Positions 1-12,614 are shown, counted from the stretch's first letter. The stretch: DNA of 64,000 bases from Membranipora membranacea (GCA_914767715.1 OU612071.1:14183493-14247492), one strand, 5' to 3'. The notes: generated by a model from the sequence alone, not told the origin. A program made the numbers and translations.

Positions 1-3000
1 ACCTTGCTCCTCATGCAGAGAAACAAAGTCTTAACAATTACATTGAAAGTGATACAATGAATGGGGACTTTGATGATGAGATGCCAGGAGTTGTTGTGGA
101 GTACACCCTGAGGATATGTAATGACAACTCCTGCGACATATGCCAGGAAGAGGGTAAGTACTCGATCTAAGTTACAATATGTCATCAACCTCGTCTGGTG
201 TCAGTAGAGGAGTTATAATTGCTCTTCTTCTTTTGAAATAACCACAGTTGGTTGATGTAACCAAAGATCATGAATACTCATTGATGTAACTGGTTTCGCA
301 CAAGAATTTTGAAGCCATAACGGAAAAATATCTGCAGTCACACAGCACTGAGATAATAAAGGCGATGGTGTACTTTTATTATTGAATATGTCAACCTGGA
401 GTTTATTTATTTGTATGTTATGGCACGATTGGCCTTATCGAACCCCCTTTTTGCGGTTGTGTATAACACTGCCTGTTCCATATTTTTTGACGGGTAAAAT
501 ATCTCGCACACTAAACAGATGATGGTGGTGGCAACGTTTTTTTATTCAGAATTGAAAACATCTGTTGGTGATACTTCATGCATGTTTTGTTATGTGCCCC
601 CCATAGAGCTGTAGCTATAAAGTAGCGTGAGAGTTGTGACCGTGGCTTTTTCAAAAACATGAATGGGTACTACTCACAAAAAAAACTCAGGCAACAATGC
701 ATTAGATTGAGCTCAATAAGGATTAGGTTTAGGAACCCTTAGATAAACTCGGATTGATTTTACTCGGACTATTATTTTCTCCTCTCAACTTCCCTTTCAT
801 AAGTAGGATATTTTTTACTGTATTTCAGGTAACAACCCACCTCAGGAACAGAATCCTGATGATGATAATTTAGATGAAAACCAAGAAAACAATCAGAGGG
901 GCAGTTTGCATTCAGGAGGTGGTAATGGAGGAAGACCTCGTAGTAATATCAGTGGTGGGCAAAATTGTTCTGGCCCACAAGATGGCGATGCATATGTGGA
1001 TAGCATGATAGAGAAATTGCAGCTCTTGCAATCAGAGACTCGTGAGTATAATTGATCCAGATGAAACAAAACATTATCAGACATGTTGGCGGGAGTAACG
1101 TAGTGGGGACTCAACACCAAAATCATCCTCGACCATATGTAAAGAGAAATAGATAGCACAATAGTAAATGCAATATTCTTTTTGGTATATACACTAGGTT
1201 TATTTGGCCATCCTATTTAACGACCCCCTTCTGTGCAAGTGGCTTGTGTGGGGTAGATACCCTGTACCCTTCCCGCTGCTGCCAGCTCTTTTTTCGAAGA
1301 GGCAGAGAGAGATCTGATGACGTCCGGCGTCAGGAAACAAACCTGGATCATCAACAAAATAACTGTACATAATAGGTGAAACCATTTTCTGTTTACAGTG
1401 CGTAGCAGGGTGATGAAGAAATTAGCACAAAGCAGCCAACTACCAGTAAAAGTCCTCCAGAAGCTCCATAATTCCCCGTACGCATCACAGTACATTGTCC
1501 CCCTCAATTCTAAAAGACTGATCAGATATGCTTTGATAATGTTCAGTACTATCGGCAGGGATGGAGCGAGTGAAGAGGCTGCGGTGCTCAGACAGGCTTT
1601 AACACATACCGGCTTTAAAGTCATCACAAAGGAATGGTCACTTACAACTGAGCTACTCGACAGCATCAAACACTTGCTGAAGGATCTATTGAGTTACTGT
1701 TCAATCCTATTCATCAGTATCATGTCGCATGGCAGTCATGGTGTATTGAAGGGAACAGGTGGATCTCAAATTTCAGTCAACCATGTTCTGGAAGTGGCAG
1801 CTGACATATTGCCTAACCATCTTCCTATGGTAAGCTTCTGGAAGCTGCTGATTCTTGCATTCTGCATTCAGGTGTTCTTAACCTGGCTTTACCCTTTGAA
1901 AATCAGAAAGAAAGCAGTCAATATATAACCAAAACTAACCAATCTAATCTAAGCGTTGTCATTTTAGATATTTCTGATCCAAGCTTGTCAGCAGGCATCG
2001 AAGAATCCTTCTACAGAAATCACTCCAGTTGTGTTGAGAAGGCCAAACACTGTCTTACTTATGGCAGCTCTACCAGATGGCGTAGCTGTAAGGGGGGCAT
2101 ACACTGGTGCTTTTTCTGATGTGCTCCAGAATTGTGGCAGAGCAGCAGACATCTGTAGGATCCACACCATGGCAGTTAGCAGGATGAAGCGTTTTGACCC
2201 TGTTGAGCAAGTTCCGATTCTGTTCACCACGCTGAACAAACAGCTTTTGTTGACAAACAGAGAGCCAATGAAGATAATTCCCCTGAAGCCTTTCACTGTT
2301 ACTCTAACTGGAACTGGCAATGCACATGTCAAAAAGCAAGAAGGGAGCGCTAAAATATATGAACACTCTATGACCGGTAAGGAAGTTTTAGCAGGTTTAA
2401 TCTTCACGGTCGATGAATTGAGCTTAGACGCTGATTATTATTAGTATGGGCAAATTATCTGCCATGATTTCCTTTGATTGTTTATATTCTTGCAGCAAAC
2501 AATACATTGTTCTCATCCATGCACCTTTCTAAAAATCAATTTGGTGCACATTCATGAATGTATGTATGTTTGTATATGACATTCACTTTATCTGCAGGTA
2601 ATGATCAAAAGTCATCAGGTGCGCCCTCTGAGTCTACTGGCCCTCTTAAAGAAACAAGAGAGTTGTCTGGGCAGCTCAGCACTCTGAGAAAAGGTATCTC
2701 AATCAGCCAAGCAACCATATGCCCTTTTATTTCAAATGCAGCATTAACCCTTTTGATAATCGGGTATTGTACAAGCCTTCTGTAGTTGGTGCAAGTCCAG
2801 TGGTAGAGTGCCCCAGTGGTAAAAGCCTTTGACCACTGGGACACTCTACCGCTGGACTTGCACCAACAACAGAAGGCCTGTGGGGTGTTGCATTGTTGAC
2901 TGAATGTTAACATGCACTCAACCATGTTAGAAACCAGTTGGTCAATTCCAGTATATAGCATAGTGTTGTTGACAATGACAAGCTCAGAGCATGGTTTCTA

Positions 3001-5319
3001 GGTATCTAGGGCACATTTATTACCTAAATCAAAAATCCAAGGATTCCTATTTTAGCATAAAGCCTTGTTTGCAGGTTTTCTGCCCCGTTTCATATCAACC
3101 CTTACAATACAAATATACCAACCAAAAAAGCTTTTACTCTTTTTTAGATGATGAAGATGATCAAATTGTCACAGTTGATCACGACCTGCAAACATCAGAT
3201 AGTATCCACTCCACTCCTGCAATAGAGTCGTTTGCCTGCAACTCCAAGACTGTGGAGAACGAGTATCAGAGAAAGATTGATGCAGATGAGAAAGGTATGG
3301 GACCTTTCCACAAGAATTTTGTGGCTAGTTATCTAGAGGAGTATTTACAGAGAAGGAGACTAATGATATTTGTGAAAGTATGCTTAGAGTTGGTTGATTA
3401 GATTATGTTAAGTGCGGACATCAAGTGATTGATATTGTTTTAATCGACTTATAATGGTAGTCTGTTTGAACTAATTTAAGCAATGGTTAGTAACTTTGTC
3501 ATTTTATTTAGATCGGATAGATGCCATTGTTGAGCTGAGGCTGATGCTGAGAGCTTATAGTTGCTCACGCTCTGCTGACTTCCTGGAGTTGAACAAACTT
3601 ACCCGTCTCCTGACAATGTTAGAAAGTGAACGGTTGCAGCTTCTGAAATGGTCAAGCAACATGCAAACCCGCCCACTGCTCAATGTCGCCGCTTGCCAAG
3701 ACCACACAGAAGTTATCAAAACCATCTTAAAGCCACTGACTGAGCACGAAAAAACCAAATTGCTAACCATGAGCAGGTGGACACCCTTGCATGCTGCAGC
3801 AGTCAGAGGTTGCAGTCAGTCAATAAAAACAATTCTTCTCCTCTGCTCGCCTGAGTTGAGAACTAAGCTTTTGTCGAAAGAGGATAAACGCGGCAAAACA
3901 GCTCTACAAAGAGCAGTTGAAAGAGGACGGGAGGCTTCTCAAAGTGCACTATTGAGCTTTGAAATCGCAAAGGATAGAACAGGGCAGAGAAGAACAAGTG
4001 AGTTGAGATTATTAATAAATCGTCTCCTTTTGATAAAGCTTGATCTTGTGTTGTTCCTAAGCCGATTGCAATTTAGAGGCTCATTGAAGATGATGGTCAT
4101 CACAACTGAATTATTCACATTTCGCAATTTTTGCATTTCACAATTCGAATTCGAGGCAATGTTCTGTTTTTTGTTAGTGTTTCCTGACACAGCCCAACAA
4201 AGAACACAGGAGGAGACAAAACCTGACAGCATACTGGTCCCACGGCAAAGGATCTCACTGACTAGCCGTCAAAGCCCTCCGGTAACGGTTTGTGTATTCA
4301 TTTTCATCTTATCTACCTTGTTTTAAATTGAGCACTCTGACATCATAATGCAGAGAATCGGAGTTACCTTCCCTTATGGGAAGCATCATAAGTAACTGCC
4401 GGACTATAACTAGTGATGGCAAATTGTCAGATATTGGCGAGACGGGACGAGACAGCAACAATATTGGAGAAGAGACCGAGACATATATCGATGCCGACAA
4501 AATTGAAAACCGCCACTTTATTGGCATCGGCAACGGTTTTTTTGATTTTTTGTTATAAAAAGCCAAAATCCGTGGCAAAAATTGTGTCAAAAATAGTGTC
4601 TATGATGAACAAGTCTCGACATTTGTCAAGAGTGTCTGTCTCGACGAGACAGTGTCTCGAGGGGGCAAGTCTCACGAGCCCAAGACCGTGACTTTCTTTG
4701 CCATCACTAACTATAACATGCAAATTGATCCTTGGGTAAATAGTAGTCTTTAAGTTATTTACTGCTGTTTTATGATTATTGGTAGTTTGTTATGACTGGG
4801 ATGAACAAATTTGGCTGCAGCTCCAGATTTATAAGAAAAAAAACCTGGGCGAGATGGTTCATGGTGCGCAGTGGCCAGAAGTGGTGGGATAATACCACAA
4901 GGACCTGGTAAGAGTGTTTATATTACTAATATCAAACATCTTGACTAATGTACTCTTTACTGATTTTTGATATAACTCTGTAAAGTGAATCTTTTAAAAA
5001 CCAACCATCATTTGGATGGCGAGATGGCGCAATCGGTTAGCGCGCTCGCTATTCACTGCCAGGCGATTAGTGCTGCAAGAGTTGTGGGTTCGAATCCCAT
5101 TGCGGGAGCTTTCAAGGTTGATTGTTCCAGCCCCCAGCCCCCCAAACAACTATGAAGGTCCCAACTAGGACAATCTTAGGAAGCAACAATTATAGTTTTA
5201 GGATGTTTTCAAATTTATTTTCTTGTCGGAATATTAAACAATTGAAAATTTTTGAATTTTACAATGTCTATGTTGTGCCATTTAGGGTTGATGATACATG
5301 GACCCTATGGCTCTGCTGA
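1..5319 (+). CDS. Caspase-like protease with C-terminal ankyrin repeats (5' end missing)
   Basis: Cysteine protease of the caspase (C14) family, expected to cut after aspartate in cell-death or immune signalling. Exons with matching phases: 1..153, 829..1041, 1399..1829, 1968..2376, 2598..2693, 3148..3294, 3512..3997, 4178..4281, 4786..4907, 5286..5319. The p20-like part (exon 1399..1829) carries the catalytic-His motif ISIMSHGSHG. The next exon opens with IFLIQACQQ, holding the catalytic Cys (family consensus QACRG, so the Arg-Gly is replaced), and continues into a p10-like part with VAVRG, matching the S1-pocket Arg region, and FTTLNKQLLL. Exon 3512..3997 encodes ankyrin-like repeats (TPLHAAAVRG, KTALQRAVERG). 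Exons 829..1041, 2598..2693 and 3148..3294 are acidic or low-complexity linkers. Prodomains, if any, lie upstream of the window. The last two exons are the least certain; an alternative acceptor at 4822 would give an earlier stop. The caspase call is strong, the gene end tentative. Confidence 0.82.
1195..1372. repeat. Interspersed repeat R1 in caspase intron
   Basis: Contains GGCTTGTGTGGGGTAGATAC and a CGAAGAGGCAGAG block. A related copy is at about 26670..26795, and part of the motif recurs in the SINE at 54145..54488. It is probably a SINE fragment. It lies in the intron between exons 829..1041 and 1399..1829. Edges are approximate. Confidence 0.5.
2771..2881. repeat. Long inverted repeat (50-nt arms, 11-nt loop)
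   Basis: The arms 2771..2820 and 2832..2881 are reverse complements at 46 of 50 positions, separated by an 11-nt loop. The repeat sits in the intron 2694..3147 of the caspase gene. Transcribed, it would fold into one long hairpin of microRNA-precursor size. The arm contains TGGTAGAGTG, which resembles a tRNA A box, so a fold-back SINE fragment is the alternative. The structure is seen directly; a function is not shown. Confidence 0.75.
4411..4709. mobile_element. hAT-type MITE with 8-bp target duplication
   Basis: A 299-bp non-coding element with terminal inverted repeats TAGTGATGGCAAA / TTTGCCATCACTA. It is flanked on both sides by the same 8 bp, ACTATAAC (4403..4410 and 4710..4717), the target-site length of hAT transposons. 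The interior is related throughout to the inverted copy at 25611..25886. It lies in the intron 4282..4785 of the caspase gene and carries no transposase. Confidence 0.9.
5015..5150 (+). mobile_element. tRNA-derived SINE
   Basis: The head has a pol III A box (TGGCGCAATCGGTTAGCGCG) and a perfect B box GGTTCGAATCC at 5087..5097. It does not close into a tRNA cloverleaf with a paired acceptor stem, so it is read as a SINE and not a tRNA gene. A tail motif TTGATTGTTCCAGCCCC recurs near 56930. It lies in the last intron of the caspase gene. Confidence 0.7.
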
Positions 5320-6780
5320 CAGGTGTTACAAAGATGTCACATCTAGGAATGCGTCTTGTAATCGCCGAAGCTGTTTCCCAACAAGACAACAAAGTAAGCA
5401 ACAATTTTCAGGGAGAACTAATTTTGCCAGTCTCCCGATGATGACACAATACATCTTTTGAATCAAGTTCGTAGTTGTTGAGTAAAACTCTGTCCATTTT
5501 ATTAACTATTGTTTTAGTTTATAGCTTTTAGTTTTAATGCTCCTTGTTGTTCACATGTCTGAAGACCAAGCACATAAGTGTTATGAGTTATAACAGAGAG
5601 AGCAGTTATAATCTCCTATTGAACTTTACATTTTTTTTAAACTGAGCCATGGTTCAATCTATATCGTTAAAACCAGTTTCTATTGCCATCATCATATCCT
5701 TTATATCTTAAATCTAATTTAAATGATCATTTTCCGCAAACAGAAATAAATGAGCCTTAGACAGAAAACTATAACTTCAAGCTTCTATAGGTTATTCTGA
5801 CTGGAAATTGCCTGAATTCAGGAAACAAATTTGCAATTTTTTTACAATCTCTGTCAATTGCTATCTGAGATTCACGAGTTGCTTCCTTTCCTGGTGAAAC
5901 CTTTAAAGATTCTCTGACAACGTTTTCTGTGGCGCTGTGGGGTTGCATCTTCTACCTTTTTGGCGGAGGACTCAGAAACTGCAACAGCCATCTGCTTATC
6001 AGCTCCAGCAGATCTTCTTGCCTGTGTTGTTGTTGGGTGACGTTTGGTTCATGAGGAGGGGCTGTTCAGTATTTATAGTAACTGTCTCATATCATTGCCC
6101 CTGCAGTACACAGTAGTTGACATACTTGTTCCAATTCAATTTAAACTGATTTGAGAAAGTGAATAAATGGGATTTTAGTGGTACACTAAGGCAAAATAAT
6201 AATATTTTAAGGAAAAGAATGAGATTCCATGGGCCATTTTCGTGAATTATTCGTTCACTCAATTGATTTCTTCCCTAACTGGGAAACTGAGTGATGCAGA
6301 ACTGAGACACAAATGCTGTCAAGTCGTTATTCCTTTCAAATGTTGTTCACCCAAACAAAAGAACTTACCCATGCTATATTTTCCGGTTACTGACGGTAGC
6401 ATACCGCACATGCAGGATTAAAAAATGATTAAACAAACCATTATATAGGTATATGGATCGGGTCAAGGATGAGAAAAAACAAATCATCTTGAACAGACAA
6501 CTTGAAGCCCAATGACTATTTGGACTGTAGCTATGTAGGTGATAGGTCTGCCGAGACCTGCTCTCGTATTGAGAGCAGTCTAATTGCATATTTTGGCTGC
6601 AGTGGCCTCCTTCAGATAAACATTCTCAAAATCTGTCCGACTTAACAAGAGATAATATCTATAGGTCTTGTTTAACTTTAATTTAATTTTAACGATTGTT
6701 GACAATGTAGCTTTGTTGAGAGAAAAAGCTAAGATATGGTAACCTGTCTTGACAAATCTAGTCTGCGCCCCTTCCCACCA
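5320..6780. other. Intergenic; one possible small minus-strand ORF at 5872..6048
   Basis: No convincing gene. On the minus strand 5872..6048 is open for 58 codons before a stop, with a basic C-terminus (PQRHRKRCQRIFKGFTRKG) and an internal ATG giving 39 residues. No splice acceptor was found just upstream, and no family is recognised. It could be a terminal exon or chance. Confidence 0.3.
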
Positions 6781-7209
6781 GCTTGTCAAGAGGGGCTACG
6801 GGTGTGGCAGCTTGAAGTTGGATTTCTCAAAGAGTAATATTAAGGCATCACACAGATATAATCCATTTCAAAATATTATAACAAGCAATTTCGAAGTACT
6901 AGATCCAACATGTATATTAAATAATTATAAATATTGAAATACATAAAAATAAAACAGAACTACAACAACACCAACAACGCAATACATTTCCTCAATAACA
7001 TTAAACATTTAGAAAATGTTAGCGTAATAAGGTGCAAAATATAACGAAGTTTGAGAGAACAAGGTCACCATTAACAGATTTAAAAATGGATGTTCATGAT
7101 GATGCTGTGGAGCATTTTCCAAAGATTTCATCGCAGACATACTTGTTCCGAATCACTTGTAAAAACTATCAATCACAGAGTATATAAGATCCATTACAAA
7201 AGTTCTACA

Positions 7210-10200
7210 TTACTGCAATCTGTGAGTTTTAGTTATGTGTTTGCGTAAGTTACTTGACACAGAAAACTTCTCATCGCACAGAGTACATGCATAATGCTTC
7301 TCACCAGTATGAGTTCTCATGTGTCTCTGTAGATCCGAAGCACTTGCAAACTTAGCCTCACACATCTCAAATGTATACTTGTACTTCTCACTGTGATACT
7401 TGCTGTGTTTAGTGAGCTCTTTCTGATAGACACATCTGAAGTCACACATATCACGTTTGATCAGACAAGGTGGATCAGCTGGCTCTAATGGCTGAAGCTT
7501 GTTATCCTCTGAACATGTGGAATGAGAAAAAAGACAATGGCTTATCTTTATTGCCACGCTGCACGATGTGTGTTAGGAAATGACGTTTTCCTCTCGTCAG
7601 TGCACAGGAAGCTCTTTTGAGGAAAATGTGGGGTCTGTTACAGAGTTGATATCAGTGTGAAAATAAGATATTGTCTCTCCAACAATTACACCGCTCTATG
7701 TTTATTGATAGGGACCACGGTGTCTATCTGCATCCATGGTATAGAGCAGCTTCCATCATGATTACATTTTCTCATCATTGGTACTGTCCAAGATAGTTGC
7801 GTTTGGTGGTGAAGTGATACAAGGTTAATTATGTAAGCACACGGCTCCGAGCTCTTATTGCAGGTACAGGGTATTTTGAACGGATGATGTGACAGACTTA
7901 TAATTATAAGCTGCCTTCGTTATGAATTAATTGAAAAACAAAACTTACCAGCCAGCCATAACCAGACACTTGGTCCTGTTTTATATCTGGTTGTTTGGCT
8001 CCCTCATACGGACCAAATCTAGTAAACCGGGCAATCTTGATATCAGTCCAAACTCCCTTCCCAGCATCCTTTGTCTTAGATTTAGACAGCGAGGGACCTG
8101 TAGGGAGGCTTTTACGCGATCTGTCTTCTGCACCCAATGTGACCTTAAAAATTATATAGAACAATAATTATTTATAACAGACCTTAGATGCTGTAATCAA
8201 CCCAGTAGTATACCAACTCTAGCAAATAGTTTCAATGAGTTATTTGAACGTTCGCAATCAGTTAACCATAAGAAAGCCTCCAACCTCCCAAAAAATAGTC
8301 TCACAACACGGCGATTAGCTATGCGTTCCCAAACTGCAAATTTCATGATCAACAGGCAAACATTTATTTGGCGGAAGACAAACCAGATTGTGTATGGTTG
8401 TGGCAATGTTGTGATTATATCCATATCTGAGTATCACCCATGGGTAAGAGAGGATAAATGAGACAATTATCTACAAACTCCAGCTGAAACTCCTCACAAT
8501 CTACAACAGTTAGGATTGGTATTATATTTGACTCAAACTAGCTGGATTCACATAATTAAAGGCCATTGCAGGTCTCAAGCAACGATTTCTGGCGTTTTTT
8601 CAATAACTGGAATTACTGTCATTAAAGTCATGGGACAAATTTAACTTTAAACATGAGTGAAACATTATTGACTGACCCCAGGGGGTAGTTTCAATTAGGG
8701 TGAGACTAAATGTTGGGGAGGGGTACAGGATTCAGCTACTCAGAGAAACATGGTAAACCATACCATTTATGTAATTGCTCTACTGGATGAAGCCCGACGA
8801 CCAAAATATATTCCAGATCAAGACTTACATATAAATGAGTCGTCAGTCTCGACATCATATTCTTTATAACTCTGAACGGAGGCAGCACATTTTCTACGAG
8901 GTAACATCTTCTTATGGTCAAACAGCATTTTTATATTATTATGTGCAAATCTGACCAGTGATCGTTTGGGTTTAGCTTCCTTCACAGCTGACAACAATTT
9001 ATAAGACATCAACAAGTATAGTATATCTATAGTAATAATTGCATGGACTAAAATAATAAAACAATCTTCTTCCATGGAAAACATTCCTATCAAACTTCCT
9101 TATTTGTGCAGATCAGAAATAGATCAATGGCTTCATCTATATCAGCGTGTGAACACAGTTGAACAAGAACATCGTCTTCCAATTGGAGTTATCTTCTTAA
9201 TGTCAAGGAAAAGACAATCATTTCTCTCAAACAAATTAAGATTTGATGTCATGTTCTTACCATTACATATGTGTGGAAATGTTTGCAAATGTTCACAATA
9301 TCTGAAGCTATTTCTTGTCAGCATTTTTTTCGTCATTTAATGTAAAGAAACATGAGTTCTAGACAAAAGTGTCAATGTTTATCTTTACAACACAACGGCA
9401 TCCAACAAAATTTGACCTGTTGAGGAATCAGATGGTGCTAGCCCAACTTATAAGACAGTACCTACACAATCTTATCGTCTTACCTTTTCTAGATTTAGCA
9501 GGTTTGGCTTCTTCCTCTGAAAGATTCTCTTTGTCCGAATCTTTCTCATCTGAGGACCACTCAAAGTCTTTAAGATTGTAATCATCACCAGCTGAAGTGC
9601 CGTCAAACTGCACTTTATTGGCGAACTCCTCAAAACTATCATTGAATCCTGTCCCTTTCTGCTAAAAAAAATGCGATGAAGTTTTAAATTCCATGAAGAA
9701 GGTGCTCGCAAATTGATTTGTCCTGTCCATGAGACCATCCCCATCATAAAGGGCTGAAGAATTAAGTCAACACTCAGTGATTCATCTGGTTTACAAAAAA
9801 GGAAGTGTGGTCTTTTTTGGAGCATTACACTTAACTGATACACTACAGATGAATTTATACAGATGTTAAGACCAATCCCGGATGGTATGGATTTTACTGT
9901 CCTCTTTGAACCTAATCTTTGTAGCAACACGCAACAAAAGGAACCTACTCTGTCTTTTCGATACATAGAGTAGTTTGGTTTTTTGGCGGGCATCAGGTAT
10001 GGGGTGAGGTATGAGTACTAAAGCTTAAAGTACCTGTACCAAAGAGAGGATAACTCTCTCTGCTTCAGAGATAATGTTACATTGCCAGTGAGTGAGTGTC
10101 GTGTATTCTTTGTGCCAGTACCAAGGTAACTTTCCAGTTGATTTACGGTGACACTCACCTTACTAGCACTGACTGATTGCTGAGCGATCTGTTTCTCAAG

Positions 10201-11423
10201 CTGAAGCTTGACTGGTGGAGGCTGGAACCTCTGGACTTGTTTTCTTTCTACAAATAGTTGAAGGTTACGTCTTATATGTATTAGACTGCAGATCAGCTAA
10301 TAATGGGCCTGTTCAAATTTTCGTATTCATACCAGTCAAAACCTGTGTAATGACGATGATGAGTGAGCTCTTGCAGTTTATCTAAAATTTGAAAGTCAAA
10401 CATAGTTTTATTTAATTGTAAGATGAATATAAGATATCAGACACAAGCATTTCATTATTGTAAATTAAGACTCACTAACAATATATTTCCAATTCATGCC
10501 CCTCCCCCACCTGTGAATCAGAGACTGTGTCAGGAGGGTCAGTAAAGCCTCACAGGTACCTCTGGCTGGTCTCTTCTTTGGAGTGACTTTTAGCGTGTCA
10601 TCGTTCGTCGGCTGTTTCTTAGTTTTCACCAGTTTTATTGTCCTCTTACATCCTGCTGTTACGGTTTGTGACTGATCATTACCAGGTTTAGCAGATCGGC
10701 TGGAGCTATTCTTGAAGGATGGCTCTGTTACAGGTAACCCTGAAAATCAACTCAAAAGCTTTAATTAGATCTATGCAGGAATAACCATTAGGATATCAGC
10801 TCTTAATTTCTGTCAGAATTAATTACATTAGTATTGAGCATGAATGGCACGATGGTAATCTTATCATCTAAGCTTATTTTCCAATTCTTATGGGACCAGC
10901 ACCCATGATGACAAGGCTCAAACCACAGTTTTATCCCAGGATTGTTAGGTTTTATTTGTTATTAGTGGCGTTTGAAATAAAACAATGGGAAGAATACAAG
11001 ACTGGAAAAGCTGTCATAGGAGCCGTTGTGGAGGAATCACAAGCTGTATCAATGTCTTCTACTAGGTTTCTTGTTTCAGTTGAAGTAATTTTCTGAATAT
11101 TTCAGCTAAGGGTAAGTGGGTCGTCAACTTCACAAATGTTGTCAATGTGTTGCCTTTCATTTTAATCAACAGCCAAGCCATTTGCCAACTTTGTTCCCTC
11201 ACCATGATGAATAACATTCTATTTCAAACAAATAACCATAAGACCGGAAAGTTCAAGAAGGCCACTTCTCCGGATGTAGACAATCCAGTCCACACAACAC
11301 AGCTTAATCGTACATGGTCTTACCTATAGACTTCATGAATTCATGGTTTCTGATGAGATTCTCGCTTCTGGTTCTCTCACAGCTGCTCATACATTTCAGC
11401 TGATCTGATGTGAAGTGGAGACT
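7210..11423 (-). pseudogene. PRDM9-like pseudogene (copy A)
   Basis: Decayed copy of the neighbouring PRDM9-like gene. Recognisable exons: 11324..11423 (KRAB-like, start codon lost), 10560..10739, 10159..10247, 9484..9661, 8829..8987, 8427..8500, 7949..8143, 7210..7508. Lesions seen by comparison with copy B are as follows. The start region is deleted and fused to upstream flank. In exon 8427..8500 the zinc-knuckle CEEC is CEEF and the donor GT is AT. Two codons are deleted in 7949..8143. The exons with the SET core (NCAR, WYGD) and the isolated zinc finger are absent, so the remaining exon phases no longer join. The finger array has only three fingers, and the first two each lack a cysteine (C to R, C to F). 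A truncated transcript cannot be excluded, but no full PRDM9 function is possible. Confidence 0.85.
10020..10075 (+). mobile_element. SINE fragment
   Basis: Matches the 3' part of the minus-strand SINE at 54145..54488 (shared GAGAGGATAACTCTCTC block next to CCTGTACC). It lies in an intron of the pseudogene copy A, with no counterpart seen in copy B. Confidence 0.6.
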
Positions 11424-12614
11424 TGTGGACAGTGGACAATTTCTTTTTGATTGTCCAATGAAATTGTTCACACATTTTGTCTTGACCATTGAGAGGACAC
11501 AACTTCTATTTGTATTCAGTGAGCAGATGAAAATAAAATAGTTCTCAGAGAATAAATGCTTCTTATTGACATTCAAATACCATATTGCCTTGTGATAACT
11601 ACATCAGATATGTTGGTTACTGTTAAAAGCTTATATATAACCACACTGTTGGGTGACAAAACCAAATATGTTAGCACACTCTCTTATTGAAATGTAGCCA
11701 CGGATTGTGGCCTCCAAGTCAAACAGAACCCTAGACAAACCTGGAATATGGTTGGTCCCTCCATAGATGCAGTGGGATATTCAAAGGGCTTTGTATCAAG
11801 GTTGGGGTGCTTTGGTACCAGCTTTTACAAAATCACACCGCCAACTCAGAGCGAACAAACCTGTTCTAAGACGATCCTTATTGCAGATCTGACAACATAA
11901 TTTTAAAATTTGTATTGTTTCATGCATTGATATGAATATTGAATGAATATATATCAATGGTTCCATGCCCTCATTACTATTATCTTCCATCGATCGATTG
12001 GAAATCATTTCTCATGACGTTATGCTAATATTGACAAGAGGCCATACTACAATAATCAGAAGAAAGTGGCCACAATAAAGAATAGCCATGTGGCAAGGCT
12101 ATCGCGATACCAGTCATTTTATGCCAAATTTTAATGGATGTTCAAGAGATAACCATTTCTCCATGTTGTTGTTCAGTTTTAAATACAGACATAATGTATA
12201 AATAAAAAAAATCAAACTGACAATCAAATAGCTGGTTATGGGTAGATCAGAGACTGCCTAGACTGCTCCAATCTTTGCCTTACTCTGAGACAGTGAGCAG
12301 CGTCAGTCTAGAGACGTTCCACCTCAGTTAGCTTCATCACAGCGGCGCTAAAAAACCGTGATGTCACTGTGATAAGTCAAACATGGACCCTTCTGAGATA
12401 TACTGATTTTTTTGATATGATGAGTATCATATACCATTAACCTCTACCATTACCAGCAGATATAGTCATATTTTTATTATCACCATGGTTCCGGACTCCG
12501 GCACCAAATCTCTGCAGTTGGTACATAATGACGGAAAAAGTAGAGATTAGGAAGGAATTTCAAACAACAATTGTAGTTTGTGGTTTGACTTCATGCCCTT
12601 TTGACAAGTGTGTT
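11424..12614. other. Intergenic flank of copy A
   Basis: The region up to about 12340 is alignable with the 5' flank of copy B (24220..25090). No coding exon or RNA gene is seen. Confidence 0.5.

Larger units (their letters stand above)
6790..12340. repeat. Segmental duplication, copy A (decayed)
   Basis: This segment is collinear with 13080..25095. Both copies share the gene's 3' flank (6820..6970 resembles 13120..13270), the exons, and the 5' flank (11590..12340 resembles 24340..25090, including the shared GGGTGACAAAAC motif). Copy A is shorter because it lacks the repeats and LINE inserted in copy B and has lost exons. Divergence is clearly greater than in the 2.4-kb duplication at 47.9-52.8 kb, so this event is older. 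Confidence 0.8.

Noticed and set aside
1217-1669. Minus-strand ORFs opposite the caspase exons
   Set aside because: They are antisense shadows; the plus strand has the caspase motifs and splice phases.
5015-5110. tRNA gene
   Set aside because: A and B boxes are present, but no matching acceptor stem or anticodon arm could be drawn, and a SINE-like tail follows.
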